Assembly: GCA_963669415.2 (NCBI GenBank)
Contig: CAXXPS010000002.1
Coordinates: 186,001 to 250,000 of the forward strand
From: JAWKWH01 sp963669415
GTDB lineage: Bacteria > Pseudomonadota > Alphaproteobacteria > Rhizobiales > Rhizobiaceae
Length of the DNA: 64,000 nt
Direction of reading: 5' to 3'
The notes below the pieces were generated by a model. It saw only the letters and a list, made by a program, of their open reading frames with translations, made no database searches and was not told the DNA's origin. Positions 1-8,424 of this stretch are shown in pieces. The position numbers were made by a program, and so were the translations under genes. Position 1 is the first letter of the stretch. Every line of letters begins with the position of its first letter.

Positions 1-147
1 GTCGAGGCGCTCGGCCAACTGACCGGAAACGCAGCGGGGCACCAGGTCGAAGGCGCGGGTATCGGGGTCGTTTCAGGTTTTGGCATGGTCAACTACGATC
101 GTGGCATCTGCTCAGGCGCGGCCATACTGGCGGGAGAGGAGGCATGA
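1..147 (+). CDS. Thiolase / lipid-transfer-type acyltransferase, C-terminal end (partial)
   Basis: The window opens inside a reading frame whose last 48 codons can be read. They contain SGFGMVNYDRGICSGAAIL, which resembles the final glycine-rich and cysteine-containing segment of thiolase-like and SCP-x/lipid-transfer-type enzymes (the GxG...C.SGAA pattern). Its stop codon overlaps the next start in an ATGA, so the two are translationally coupled. The downstream partner carries a DUF35 domain, and thiolase-like proteins commonly form complexes with DUF35 proteins; this supports the call. The N-terminal part and catalytic residues lie outside the window, so biosynthetic thiolase, SCP-x and retro-aldolase roles cannot be separated. 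Confidence 0.7.
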   Translation, partial: VEALGQLTGNAAGHQVEGAGIGVVSGFGMVNYDRGICSGAAILAGEEA

Positions 148-1397
148 CCGAACCTCTCAAAAAGCCACCGCGCAAAGACCCGCAGAAAAGAACTGTTTCA
201 CCGACCCTGCCCCCGGCGTCGAGAAGCCGCAAAGCGCTTGGATTTCTGGTTGCGGCAGCGGAGGGAAGATTTGCGCTGCAGCAATGCGACGATTGTCAGA
301 CCGTCTGCCACCCACCCCGCGAAGCCTGTCCGAAATGCCTGTCGTTGAACCTCTTTTGGCGCGACATGCCGACGGGCGGCGAACTCGTCGCTGAAACGAT
401 AATCCGCACATCAACGAACAGCTATTTTCGCGAGCGCACCCCTTGGCGTACCGGCACGGTGAAGCTTGATGCCGGTGTGACGGTGATGGCCCACATCCAC
501 GGCGATGTTGAGCAAGGCACGCGTGTTCGCATGATCGCCCGCACGGACAAATCGGGAAAGGGCGTGATGATGGCGCTTCCCGAACAGGAGACCGATAACA
601 TGGCTGATGACCGGCAATTGCGCGAATTGACCTGTGATCCAAAACATCGGCGCGTGCTGGTGACCGATTGCCGGACCGCGTCCGGCCAGGCATTGGCGAA
701 GGCGCTGAGCGATGCTGGCGCTTCAATTGTGTTTGCCGGCATTTCGGAGGCCTGGCGGCCTTATCAGGGTGCCGAGGCGCTGGCAGCAATTGCCAATGTC
801 GAGATTGTTCCGCTTGACTTGACCGATACGACGTCGGTCAAGGAACTGGCCGGCGAGATAGGCGGCAAGGTCGATATTCTCGTCAACAACGCCGAATATG
901 TACGTCCCGGCGGCGCACTTGACCGTGACGATGTGGTGACGGCACGCGACGAGATGGAAGTCAACTATTTTGGTCCGCTCAGACTGATGCAGGCATTTGG
1001 CGGCGCAATGCGGTCGCGCGGTGCCGACGGCGTCAATAGCGCCTGTGCCTGGGTGCAGATCTCATCGGTCTATGCACTGGCAAACTGGCCGGCCTTCGGC
1101 TGTACATCTGCCAGCCAGGCAGCAGCAGTCTCGCTTGGCCAAAGCTTGCGCGGTGAACTCGCCGGCAGTGGCGTCAAGGTCGTCAATGTTTTCAGCGGAC
1201 CACTGGAAGAAGACTGGAGACAGCCGCTGCCGCCCCCGAAGGTGACCCCGCAGGTGCTGGCCCGAGACGTCGTAAGTGGTTTGCGACAGGGTATTGAAGA
1301 GATCGTCGTTGGCGACGTCGCCAAGGACTTCATGCGGCGCTTTCGCGAAGACCCACGCGTGGTGGAGCGGGAACTGACCGGGATTGAGGGGATTTGA
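144..1397 (+). CDS. DUF35 (zinc-ribbon + OB-fold) protein fused to a degenerate short-chain dehydrogenase domain
   Basis: The 417-residue protein has two parts. Residues about 40-145 are a DUF35-type acyl-CoA-binding unit: a zinc ribbon with C48-x2-C51 and C62-x2-C65, followed by an OB-like stretch. Such domains accompany thiolases and thiolase-like aldolases, and a thiolase lies immediately upstream with an ATGA overlap. Residues about 169-400 are a Rossmann SDR, seen in VNNAEYV and the strand/helix pattern. The SDR has lost key residues: the TGxxxGxG loop reads TDCRTASG (174-181), the catalytic Ser is present (S308), but the Tyr position is T321 and the Lys position is Q325. It is therefore probably non-catalytic or altered, perhaps structural. 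The start is fixed by the overlap and the upstream GGAGAGGAGG. Confidence 0.85.
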   Translation: MTEPLKKPPRKDPQKRTVSPTLPPASRSRKALGFLVAAAEGRFALQQCDDCQTVCHPPREACPKCLSLNLFWRDMPTGGELVAETIIRTSTNSYFRERTPWRTGTVKLDAGVTVMAHIHGDVEQGTRVRMIARTDKSGKGVMMALPEQETDNMADDRQLRELTCDPKHRRVLVTDCRTASGQALAKALSDAGASIVFAGISEAWRPYQGAEALAAIANVEIVPLDLTDTTSVKELAGEIGGKVDILVNNAEYVRPGGALDRDDVVTARDEMEVNYFGPLRLMQAFGGAMRSRGADGVNSACAWVQISSVYALANWPAFGCTSASQAAAVSLGQSLRGELAGSGVKVVNVFSGPLEEDWRQPLPPPKVTPQVLARDVVSGLRQGIEEIVVGDVAKDFMRRFREDPRVVERELTGIEGI

Positions 1398-1398
1398 T

Positions 1399-2196
1399 GT
1401 GAGTACCACAAATGCCGAACTGCTGGGCGGACTGGCTGCCGCTTTGGGCAATGGCGGCGTCAGAATTGTCGACCTGACCCACACGCTCGATCCCGACTTT
1501 CCGGTGATCATTCTGCCGCCTGAATTCGGCCAATGTGCCCGTTTCCGGGTCGAGGAAGTCTCCCGGTACGATCATCGCGGGCCTGGCTGGTACTGGCGCA
1601 ATTTCTCCTGCGGCGAGCATACCGGCACGCATTTTGACGCGCCGGTGCATTGGGTATCGGGCAAGGACCTGCCGAATGCGACCGTTGATTCCATCCCGGC
1701 TGAAGCCTTTGTACGGCCGGTCTGCGTCATTGATTGTTCGAAGGAAGCGGCAGCCGATGAGGATTTTCTGATGACGCCGGAATTCGTTCAGGCGTGGGAA
1801 GCAACGCACGGCGACATACCGGACGGCGCCTGGGTTCTCATGCGTACCGATTGGTCCAGGCGAACCGGCGGCGAATATCTGAACATGCGCGAAGACGGCG
1901 CCCATTCACCGGGACCAGCTTCAGCGACCATCGAATATCTGCTCGAAAAGCGAAACATCGTCGGTTTCGGCACCGAGACAGTCGGCACCGATGCCGGTCA
2001 GGCTGCACATTTGTCCCCGCCCTACCCGGCACATTTTCTCCTGCATGGCGCGGGAAAATATGGACTGCAGTGCCTCGCCAATCTCGATCAGCTGCCGCCG
2101 ACCGGCGCAATGCTGATTTGCCCGCCGCTTAAGATCAAGCACGGTTCGGGCAGTCCGCTTCGTGTTCTGGCAATGGTCGCAGGAGATGGACTATGA
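1399..2196 (+). CDS. Cyclase-family (kynurenine-formamidase-like) metal hydrolase
   Basis: The cyclase/KynB superfamily metal-site signature HTGTHFDAPVHW is present near residue 73, preceded by the usual IVDLTHTLD opening. Members are Zn- or Mn-dependent amidohydrolases acting on formylkynurenine, isatin and other cyclic or amide substrates. I chose the GTG at 1399 because GAGGGG sits seven bases upstream; a TTG at 1384 in the same frame is possible but has no such site. It gives 265 residues, normal for the family. It lies one base after the DUF35-SDR gene and overlaps the next SDR by ATGA, so it belongs to the same operon. The substrate cannot be deduced. Confidence 0.85.
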   Translation: MSTTNAELLGGLAAALGNGGVRIVDLTHTLDPDFPVIILPPEFGQCARFRVEEVSRYDHRGPGWYWRNFSCGEHTGTHFDAPVHWVSGKDLPNATVDSIPAEAFVRPVCVIDCSKEAAADEDFLMTPEFVQAWEATHGDIPDGAWVLMRTDWSRRTGGEYLNMREDGAHSPGPASATIEYLLEKRNIVGFGTETVGTDAGQAAHLSPPYPAHFLLHGAGKYGLQCLANLDQLPPTGAMLICPPLKIKHGSGSPLRVLAMVAGDGL

Positions 2197-2924
2197 GCGG
2201 GCGTGAACTTGTTGCCGTGGTCACCGGCGGCAGCGCCGGTATCGGCGCCAAATTGTGCGAAGAAATGCTGGCGGACGGCTATACCGTTATCTGCGTCGCC
2301 CGCCGCGACCCGGAATTTGCCCATGAACGGCTGCATTCTGTCAAAGCGGATCTGACCGATGCGGCGGATACCAAGCGCGCCGCGGCCGAGATTGCCAGCC
2401 GCTTCAAGGTCACGCATTTCATCCATAACGCCGGCATCATCCTGCCCAACCTCGTCGAAGATGCCAAAGCGGAAGACCTGCTTACGCTGACGCAGCTTCA
2501 CGCGGGCGCAGCATTGACATTCGTACAAGCCTTTCTGCCGGTGATGAAGGAAGCAGGATTTGGCCGTATCATCTTCAATTCGTCGCGAGCGGCCCTCGGG
2601 GCCATCACGCGAACAGCATACTCCTATTCCAAAGCGGGATTGCACGGCATGGCGCGCACCTGGGCGCTGGAGCTCGGGCCGCACGGTATCACCGTCAATG
2701 TCGTTGCGCCCGGACCGGTACTGACCGACAATTTCTGGGGCATCATCGACAAGGGTAGCGAGCGCGAGCAGAAACTGGCCGACAGTCTACCGGTCAGGCG
2801 GCTCGGTACGGTCGAGGATGTGACCAGGGCGCTGATGTATTTCGCCGATCCCGACAATGGCTATGTCACCGGCCAGACGCTTTATGTCTGCGGCGGCGCC
2901 AGTATTGGCGGTGTGACGTTGTAG
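2193..2924 (+). CDS. SDR-family oxidoreductase (3-oxoacyl-ACP-reductase-like)
   Basis: This is a classical 243-residue short-chain dehydrogenase. The cofactor loop is TGGSAGIG (11-18), the structural NAG motif is at 79-81, and the catalytic set is S130 with Y143-x3-K147 (YSYSK). D53 in the KADLTD segment matches the adenine-ring motif. The C-terminal YVTGQTLYVCGG is typical of FabG-like enzymes. It is the last gene of a four-gene operon (thiolase, DUF35-SDR, cyclase, SDR), overlapping the cyclase by ATGA. Unlike the SDR domain fused to DUF35 upstream, this one is catalytically intact and presumably performs the redox step. NAD versus NADP preference and substrate are unknown. Confidence 0.9.
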   Translation: MSGRELVAVVTGGSAGIGAKLCEEMLADGYTVICVARRDPEFAHERLHSVKADLTDAADTKRAAAEIASRFKVTHFIHNAGIILPNLVEDAKAEDLLTLTQLHAGAALTFVQAFLPVMKEAGFGRIIFNSSRAALGAITRTAYSYSKAGLHGMARTWALELGPHGITVNVVAPGPVLTDNFWGIIDKGSEREQKLADSLPVRRLGTVEDVTRALMYFADPDNGYVTGQTLYVCGGASIGGVTL

Positions 2925-2942
2925 GGCAGATCACGCGGACGA

Positions 2943-4292
2943 TTACGGCGCGCTCTTCAACCACCCTTCCTCCAGTTCCCTGCGCAGGGTTGCAATTGCC
3001 TGGCCGCTATCGATTTCCACATCGTTGTAGGTCAGTATTTCGTCGGCCGGCACATCGCGGATGAGCTTGATTTCACCGCTGAGGCCAAGGGGCAGCGCGC
3101 GCATCGGTACGGAAACCGAAACCGGCCGCAACTGACCGGCGACAGTGTAACCTCCCTCCCCGTCCAGCATTTCTCCGGCTTTCAAGTCGCGCTTTGCGAC
3201 GGCGACGACATCAGCGTCAAAGCTTTCAGCCGTACCCGTTGTCTCGCCGCGCAGGGCAACCGAAGCGACTGACAAGCCCAATTCCAGCCCGATCATATGC
3301 CAGGGCTTGTAGACGCTCGCAAAGCGCCCGCTGTCATCGGTGTGAACCTTGTATTCCTCAAAGCACCGGCGCTGATATTCATCAGCGGCCTCAATGCAGA
3401 CCCAGACACCCATGCGGATGTCATGATCGAGTTCCGTGCCATCGGCCCGCAACGACGAAATCACCTCGACAGTTCCGGTTTGCTCCAGAACGCCGCCACT
3501 ATCTCGCGGACGCATCAGGGACGGGATGTCGTCAATCGCGCCGAGCGGATATTGCAGACCGTCTGTCGGCGCTGAAAGTCTGCAGGCATTGGCAATAGCC
3601 GCCGATTCGATCGCCGGTTTTGTGCCATCGAGGAATGAGTTGAACATCTTCGGATTGAGCCGGCCTCTTTCAGCCTGTTCGCGAGTGAGCCCCCAGTGGT
3701 CCCATACCGTGTCGGGTGTCGAAAACCGGAATTCAGGATCCCATTTGTGACCGCGGCCCGCCGCCACCACTTCAAAGCCGCAGGTCCGCGCCCAATCAAC
3801 CAGTTCGCAAACCATGGCTGGCTGATCGCCATAGGCCATGGAGTAAAGAACGCCGGCCGATCTGGCCCGCTCCGCCAACGCCGCGCCGCAAACCGCGTCG
3901 GCTTCCACAGTCGCGCTGACCACGTGTTTACCGTTGTCAAAGGCGGCCAGTGCATGGTCGACGGCGACAACCGGGTTGCCGGTGCAATCAACGATGATGT
4001 CGATTTCAGGCACCGAGAGCAGGTCCTGGACACTCTCTGTCAGGCAAGTTGCACCGGTTGCAAGCGCATCTTCGACCGAGCCTGCAGCGTACCGCTCTTC
4101 TTCCCAACCAACCAGGTCGAGGTGTGATCGCGCGGCTTCGGGATTGAGATCGGCGATGGCAACGACATGCAGCCCGGGAATACGGACCGCCTGTGACAAA
4201 AACATCGAGCCGAACTTGCCGGCGCCGATCAGGCCGATACGGATGGGGTTCCCACCGGCAGCACGTTGCTGCAGTTGATTGATCAAACTCAT
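2943..4292 (-). CDS. NAD(P)-dependent oxidoreductase with C-terminal SAF domain
   Basis: The 449-residue protein starts with a Rossmann fold of the Gfo/Idh or homoserine-dehydrogenase type (IRIGLIGAGKFGSMF, residues 17-31), followed by IVDCTGNPVV in the cofactor domain. The last 90 residues look like an SAF domain (AVAKRDLKAGEML). This architecture occurs in sugar or polyol-type oxidoreductases of Proteobacteria, some first annotated as homoserine dehydrogenase-like; none of the canonical homoserine dehydrogenase catalytic residues is obvious to me. It converges on the thiolase/DUF35 operon with an 18-bp gap and is divergent from a SnoaL-like gene. Likely cytosolic; substrate unknown. Confidence 0.8.
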   Translation of the reverse strand: MSLINQLQQRAAGGNPIRIGLIGAGKFGSMFLSQAVRIPGLHVVAIADLNPEAARSHLDLVGWEEERYAAGSVEDALATGATCLTESVQDLLSVPEIDIIVDCTGNPVVAVDHALAAFDNGKHVVSATVEADAVCGAALAERARSAGVLYSMAYGDQPAMVCELVDWARTCGFEVVAAGRGHKWDPEFRFSTPDTVWDHWGLTREQAERGRLNPKMFNSFLDGTKPAIESAAIANACRLSAPTDGLQYPLGAIDDIPSLMRPRDSGGVLEQTGTVEVISSLRADGTELDHDIRMGVWVCIEAADEYQRRCFEEYKVHTDDSGRFASVYKPWHMIGLELGLSVASVALRGETTGTAESFDADVVAVAKRDLKAGEMLDGEGGYTVAGQLRPVSVSVPMRALPLGLSGEIKLIRDVPADEILTYNDVEIDSGQAIATLRRELEEGWLKSAP

Positions 4293-4406
4293 GAAAGCTT
4301 CCTCCGCCGACCAACTTTCTCCACCAATACCCAGAAATCAATGCGGCGGCATCGGATTGCCAACCCGGTACTTGACGTGACCACAAAAAAAACAGCGAAT
4401 GTTGTG

Positions 4407-4787
4407 ATGAGCACTGCTATCGATATCGTCAAAGCCTATCTTTCTGCCATGGAGCAACGTGATCTGGACGCCGCGCGGGGGTTCCTTGCACCGGGATTTA
4501 CGATGATCTTTCCGGGAGGAGCGGAATTTTCCACCCCGGAACAACTGGTCGAGTGGAGCAAGCCGCGCTACCGGTCCGTTGCCAAACGATATGACCATTT
4601 CGATGAGATGGCGGCTGGTGATAACAGTGTAGTCTATTGTTTCGGCACGCTTTTTGGCGAATGGCCCGACGGCGAACCTTTTTCCGGCATCCGTTTCATT
4701 GACCGTTTCGAATTGTCGGACGGCAAGATCACCGGGCAACGGGTCTGGAACGACATGGGTGAAGTGCGAATGTCCAGGAACCAATGA
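4407..4787 (+). CDS. SnoaL-like / NTF2-fold small protein
   Basis: A 126-residue protein beginning STAIDIVKAYLSAMEQRDL and continuing with ARGFLAPGFTMIFPGG, the usual opening of a SnoaL-like polyketide-cyclase/NTF2 fold. The ending (IRFIDRFELSDGKITGQRVWND) matches the last strands of that fold. The frame is open upstream to 4266, but that stretch would run through the promoter of the divergent oxidoreductase and shows no family similarity, so I start at the ATG at 4407; the GTG just before it is an alternative. Such proteins may be isomerases, cyclases or small binding proteins, and no specific role can be given. Confidence 0.75.
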   Translation: MSTAIDIVKAYLSAMEQRDLDAARGFLAPGFTMIFPGGAEFSTPEQLVEWSKPRYRSVAKRYDHFDEMAAGDNSVVYCFGTLFGEWPDGEPFSGIRFIDRFELSDGKITGQRVWNDMGEVRMSRNQ

Positions 4788-4821
4788 GCTTAGCTGGGCC
4801 TCGCCAAAATATTCACGCTTT

Positions 4822-5538
4822 TCAGTTCAAATGGTGTTGCAAAAATTTCTCGAGAAAATTTCTCAGCACTGGGTTTCGGTTCTTGATCAGAGGCAATAAC
4901 TGGCGGGCTGCTGCGATATCTTCGGCTTTAAAAGGCACCCGTTCGATGATGGTCTGCTCTGTTTCCTCATCTGACCACCAGTTCAACGCCTCAGTCAGCC
5001 CTTCGCCTCCATTCAGTGTCACAAATCCCTGGACCAGAAAAACTGCGGCCAGATCATCATCATTGTCGTCAATCTCTTCGAGACAGGCTTTTGCAATATC
5101 GGGAGCATTGTCATCAAACCACAACTCAAGGCCGGCAAAAACACCCATATCCTCCGCGCGCAAACGATTCTGTTCTTCGATCCAGTCCAGTTGATGATGC
5201 TCGATGATGAGTGAAAGACCACGATACCGGCCCCGCGGACCATCTCCTAAGGCCCCTACTCCCTCCGAACAAACTGCACAGTGGACAACCAAAGACAGGA
5301 ACGTCAGCAAATCCTTTCTTGCCTTCGTGGAGAGATTACCGACTGGCCAGAGCCAAGGTAATGCGGCGTATGTGACAGGATAAACATCGCCCTGATGGTG
5401 AAGGTGCTCCCAAAACAGGTCATGGGCAACTTCATCGTTCCAGCCCTCGGCAAGAATCCGCAGGTGCGGAGAGACGTCCTGTTGGCCATAGGGTCCGTAA
5501 AGACGTGTCCATATGCCGTTGTCGAGAGGAATGCGCAT
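4822..5538 (-). CDS. Hypothetical protein, acidic, 238 residues
   Basis: I do not recognise this protein. It is rich in Trp and acidic residues, with an Asp cluster (EEIDDNDDDLA), no signal peptide and no membrane segment. The first part (DVSPHLRILAEGWNDEVAHDLFWEHLHHQGDVYPV) resembles uncharacterised bacterial proteins with repeated helices. The ATG at 5538 is preferred because upstream extension would overlap the 3' end of the dihydroorotase gene. That gene ends at 5550, only 11 bp before this start, so co-transcription with pyrC is likely. It could be an immunity-like or housekeeping protein; there is no direct evidence for either. Confidence 0.6.
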   Translation of the reverse strand: MRIPLDNGIWTRLYGPYGQQDVSPHLRILAEGWNDEVAHDLFWEHLHHQGDVYPVTYAALPWLWPVGNLSTKARKDLLTFLSLVVHCAVCSEGVGALGDGPRGRYRGLSLIIEHHQLDWIEEQNRLRAEDMGVFAGLELWFDDNAPDIAKACLEEIDDNDDDLAAVFLVQGFVTLNGGEGLTEALNWWSDEETEQTIIERVPFKAEDIAAARQLLPLIKNRNPVLRNFLEKFLQHHLN

Positions 5539-5549
5539 CAGAATCCAGC

Positions 5550-6878
5550 TTAACCCAAACCCTCTGAAAACCGGACCGGCTGACCCTGCCCTTTGGCAAC
5601 AATTTCGCCATCCCACATGATGCGCTTGCCGCGGATGACCGTGCCGATGGGCCAGCCGGTCACTTCACGGCCGTGATAAGGCGTCCAGCCGGCTTTTGAA
5701 CCAACCTGTTCGTTGGTGATCGTCTCGCGGCGATTCAGATCGACGATGGTGAAATCTGCATCATAGCCGGCCGCGATGCGGCCCTTGTTGGCGATACCAA
5801 ACAGGCGTTGCGGCCCGTGGCTGGAAAGGTCGACGAAACGCTCAAGCGTCAGCCTGCCGGCATTTACGTGATCGAGCATGATCGGCACCAGCGTCTGCAC
5901 GCCGGTCATGCCTGATGGAGAAGCTGGATAAGGTTTCTGCTTTTCCTCCAGCGTGTGCGGGGCATGATCAGAGCCGAGAACATCGACAATGCCCTGCGAA
6001 ATGCCGCGCCAGATACCATCGCGATGGGTGGTGTCGCGGACCGGCGGGTTCATCTGGATGAGTGTCCCCAGCGTGGCATATTCGGCAGATGACAAGGTCA
6101 GATGATGCGGGGTCGCCTCGCAGGTGGCGACATCCTTGTTTTTCTGCAGGAACCCAATCTCGCCGGCAGTTGAAATATGGAGCACATGGATCCGTGCGCG
6201 CGTTTGTCTGGCGATGCGAACCAGCCTTTCGGTGCACTGCAAAGCGGCGATTTCATCGCGCCATACGGGATGTGACGACGGATCGCCTTCCACGCGCAAA
6301 TGTTCACGCTCGCGCAAGCGAAACTCATCTTCTGAGTGGAAAGCGGCACGGCGTCGCGTGTTTCGCAAGATGGAGGCAACGCCTTCGTCGTCCTCGACCA
6401 ACAGATCGCCGGTCGAAGAGCCCATGAACACCTTGATGCCGGCCGCCGCCGGCAAACGCTCCAATTCACCGACTTCGCTGGCGTTTTCGCGGGTACCGCC
6501 GACCCAAAAGGCGAAATCGCTATGCATGCGGCCGGTGGCGCGGTTCACCTTGTCGGCAAGTGCAGCCTCTGAAGTGGTCAATGGCTTGGTATTCGGCATT
6601 TCGAATACGGCGGTGACACCGCCGAGCACCGCAGCGCGGGAACCGGTTTCCAGGTCTTCCTTGTGCTCCAAGCCGGGCTCACGGAAATGCACCTGGCTGT
6701 CGATGACACCGGGGAGAATATGCAGGCCGGTACAATCAATCTTCTCGCCAGCATCGGCTCCGGACAGCGGTCCGATTTCCGCGATTTTCCCGCTGACGAC
6801 ACCGATATCGTGCCGGCTTGTTCCATCCTGATTGACGACCGTTCCATCCTTCAAAATCAAGTCGAACGTTCTGGCCAT
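5550..6878 (-). CDS. pyrC: Dihydroorotase (type I), with unusual DxQxH metal motif
   Basis: A 442-residue amidohydrolase for the third step of pyrimidine synthesis, carbamoyl-aspartate to dihydroorotate. The N-terminal beta-sandwich is followed by LPGVIDSQVHFREPG at 56-69, the presumed carboxylated Lys149 (GIKVFMGSS), metal His181 and His234 (IHVLHISTAGE), and the catalytic Asp304 (GSDHAPH). The substrate-binding MPNT at 94-97 is present. The first metal-site motif reads D60-S-Q62-V-H64, where classical enzymes have DxHxH; one metal-ligating His is Gln. The gene lies head to head with ygfZ, a common arrangement in Rhizobiales. A non-catalytic partner role for an aspartate transcarbamoylase is an alternative, given the substitution. 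Confidence 0.85.
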   Translation of the reverse strand: MARTFDLILKDGTVVNQDGTSRHDIGVVSGKIAEIGPLSGADAGEKIDCTGLHILPGVIDSQVHFREPGLEHKEDLETGSRAAVLGGVTAVFEMPNTKPLTTSEAALADKVNRATGRMHSDFAFWVGGTRENASEVGELERLPAAAGIKVFMGSSTGDLLVEDDEGVASILRNTRRRAAFHSEDEFRLREREHLRVEGDPSSHPVWRDEIAALQCTERLVRIARQTRARIHVLHISTAGEIGFLQKNKDVATCEATPHHLTLSSAEYATLGTLIQMNPPVRDTTHRDGIWRGISQGIVDVLGSDHAPHTLEEKQKPYPASPSGMTGVQTLVPIMLDHVNAGRLTLERFVDLSSHGPQRLFGIANKGRIAAGYDADFTIVDLNRRETITNEQVGSKAGWTPYHGREVTGWPIGTVIRGKRIMWDGEIVAKGQGQPVRFSEGLG

Positions 6879-6970
6879 CGTCCTCTGCCTCCCGGTCTGC
6901 CGGCATGGTCTTGCCGGATCAATGCGGGCGGCTTACGTAATGACGGTTCGCAACGCAAGAGATTCCCGCC

Positions 6971-7819
6971 ATGCCGACCGTGATGCTTAAGGACAGAGCG
7001 CTTATTGCTGTGGATGGCGAGGACGCCGAGCATTTTCTGCAAAACTTGGTCACGACAGACCTTGATGCGCTTGCAGAAGGTGAATGTTTGCCCGGAGCGC
7101 TACTGACACCGCAGGGAAAGATCCTGTTTGACTTCCTGATCTCGAGAAACGCCGAGGGCTTTGTGCTCGAATGCCGAAGGGATATTGCCAGCGATTTCAT
7201 CAAACGGCTGATGCTCTACCGCCTAAGGGCGAAAGTCGGGATATCTGAATCAGAACAGGCGGTTGTCAGCGTTTCATGGGGTGATGATTCCGGCACTTCA
7301 AGTGGAATTCTGGACAAACGTTTTTTCGACAAGACCGTCCTGCGGAATTATGGGACCGAAGCTTCGAGTGTGGCGGAAGCAGCGGATTATCATTCCTTCC
7401 GAATTGCCAGCGGCGTTGGAGAAAGCGGTGAAGATTTCGAGCTCGGTGACGCTTTTCCGCATGATGTGCTGCTCGATCAAAACAAAGGCGTGTCATTCAA
7501 AAAAGGATGTTTCGTCGGTCAGGAAGTTGTCTCACGCATGCAACATCGCGGCACTGCAAGAAAACGGCTGCTGCTCGTGCGCGGGAAACAAAACCTGCCC
7601 GCGCCGGGTACGGAAATTACAGCCGGTGAACGGGCAATCGGGGCGCTCGGATCAGTGGTCGCTTCGGAGGGCTTGGCGTTGGTTCGCATCGACCGGGCAG
7701 CAAAAGCAATATCTGAAGGGGTTCCGGTTCTGGCCGGTGATGCGGTTATCGAATTGACGATTCCCAGCTGGGCCGAATTCAGCTTTCCCGACATCGCGGC
7801 TGAAGCGGATCAAACCTGA
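6971..7819 (+). CDS. ygfZ: YgfZ/GcvT-family folate-binding protein (Fe-S assembly factor)
   Basis: This 282-residue protein contains the family signature KGCFVGQE at 178-185, with the conserved Cys180 needed for function, followed by R189 and MQHRG. YgfZ proteins use a tetrahydrofolate site like that of GcvT and help maintain Fe-S enzymes such as MiaB, but lack aminomethyltransferase activity. The start has few alternatives: ATG at 6971 after a weak AAGAG-type site. It is divergent from pyrC across about 90 bp, and its stop overlaps the start of the HD-domain gene (TGATG), so the two are coupled. Confidence 0.9.
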   Translation: MPTVMLKDRALIAVDGEDAEHFLQNLVTTDLDALAEGECLPGALLTPQGKILFDFLISRNAEGFVLECRRDIASDFIKRLMLYRLRAKVGISESEQAVVSVSWGDDSGTSSGILDKRFFDKTVLRNYGTEASSVAEAADYHSFRIASGVGESGEDFELGDAFPHDVLLDQNKGVSFKKGCFVGQEVVSRMQHRGTARKRLLLVRGKQNLPAPGTEITAGERAIGALGSVVASEGLALVRIDRAAKAISEGVPVLAGDAVIELTIPSWAEFSFPDIAAEADQT

Positions 7820-8424
7820 TGGCCGATCGCGCCGGTGCACCGCCAAGAGCATGGCAACGGATGATCTCGGGGCGGAGGCTCGACCTGCTCGATCCCTCCC
7901 CCTTGGACATCGAGATTTCAGATATCGCCCACGGATTGGCTAGGGTTGCGCGGTGGAACGGCCAGACATCCGGTGATCATGCGTTCTCAGTGGCGCAGCA
8001 TTCGCTGTTGGTCGATGACATCTTCCTCAGCATCAGGCCTGCAGCGACGCCCGACCAGCGCCTGACTTGCCTACTGCATGACGCACCCGAATATGTGATT
8101 GGCGACATGATCTCGCCCTTCAAGGCGGTGGTCGGCGGTGGATACAAACAGGTCGAAGCGAGGCTGCAGACGGCCATCCACCTGCGCTTTTCGCTACCGG
8201 CGAAAACGCCGGAAAACCTCAAGCAGGCGATAAAGAGGGCCGACCAGGTTGCCGCCTGGTTTGAAGCCCGAAAACTCGCCGGATTTTCGGATCGCGAGGC
8301 GGCGAAATATTTTGGCAGGCCGCGGGGGATCAGCGGCGATGATTTCGATCTCACGCCTTTACCGGCAAGGAAGGTGGAGAAGGTCTTTTTGAAGCGATTT
8401 CAAGCGCTTGAACGTCAGCGGTGA
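7819..8424 (+). CDS. HD-domain phosphohydrolase (YfbR-like)
   Basis: A 201-residue HD-superfamily protein. Metal ligands can be followed as H61 (AQHSLLV), H87-D88 (CLLHDAPEYVIGD) and a downstream Asp in the helix with ADQVAAWFEAR. The pattern LLHDAPEYVxGDxxxPFK is typical of YfbR-like 5'-deoxynucleotidases and related proteins, which hydrolyse deoxynucleoside monophosphates. It is translationally coupled to ygfZ by a one-base overlap. Its last ten bases overlap the end of the convergent membrane-protein gene. Substrate preference is inferred from the family only. Confidence 0.85.
   Translation: MADRAGAPPRAWQRMISGRRLDLLDPSPLDIEISDIAHGLARVARWNGQTSGDHAFSVAQHSLLVDDIFLSIRPAATPDQRLTCLLHDAPEYVIGDMISPFKAVVGGGYKQVEARLQTAIHLRFSLPAKTPENLKQAIKRADQVAAWFEARKLAGFSDREAAKYFGRPRGISGDDFDLTPLPARKVEKVFLKRFQALERQR

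Noticed and set aside
157..789. Long open frame on the minus strand under the DUF35-SDR gene
   Set aside because: It is a codon-structure shadow: basic, low-complexity, no family similarity, no ribosome site.
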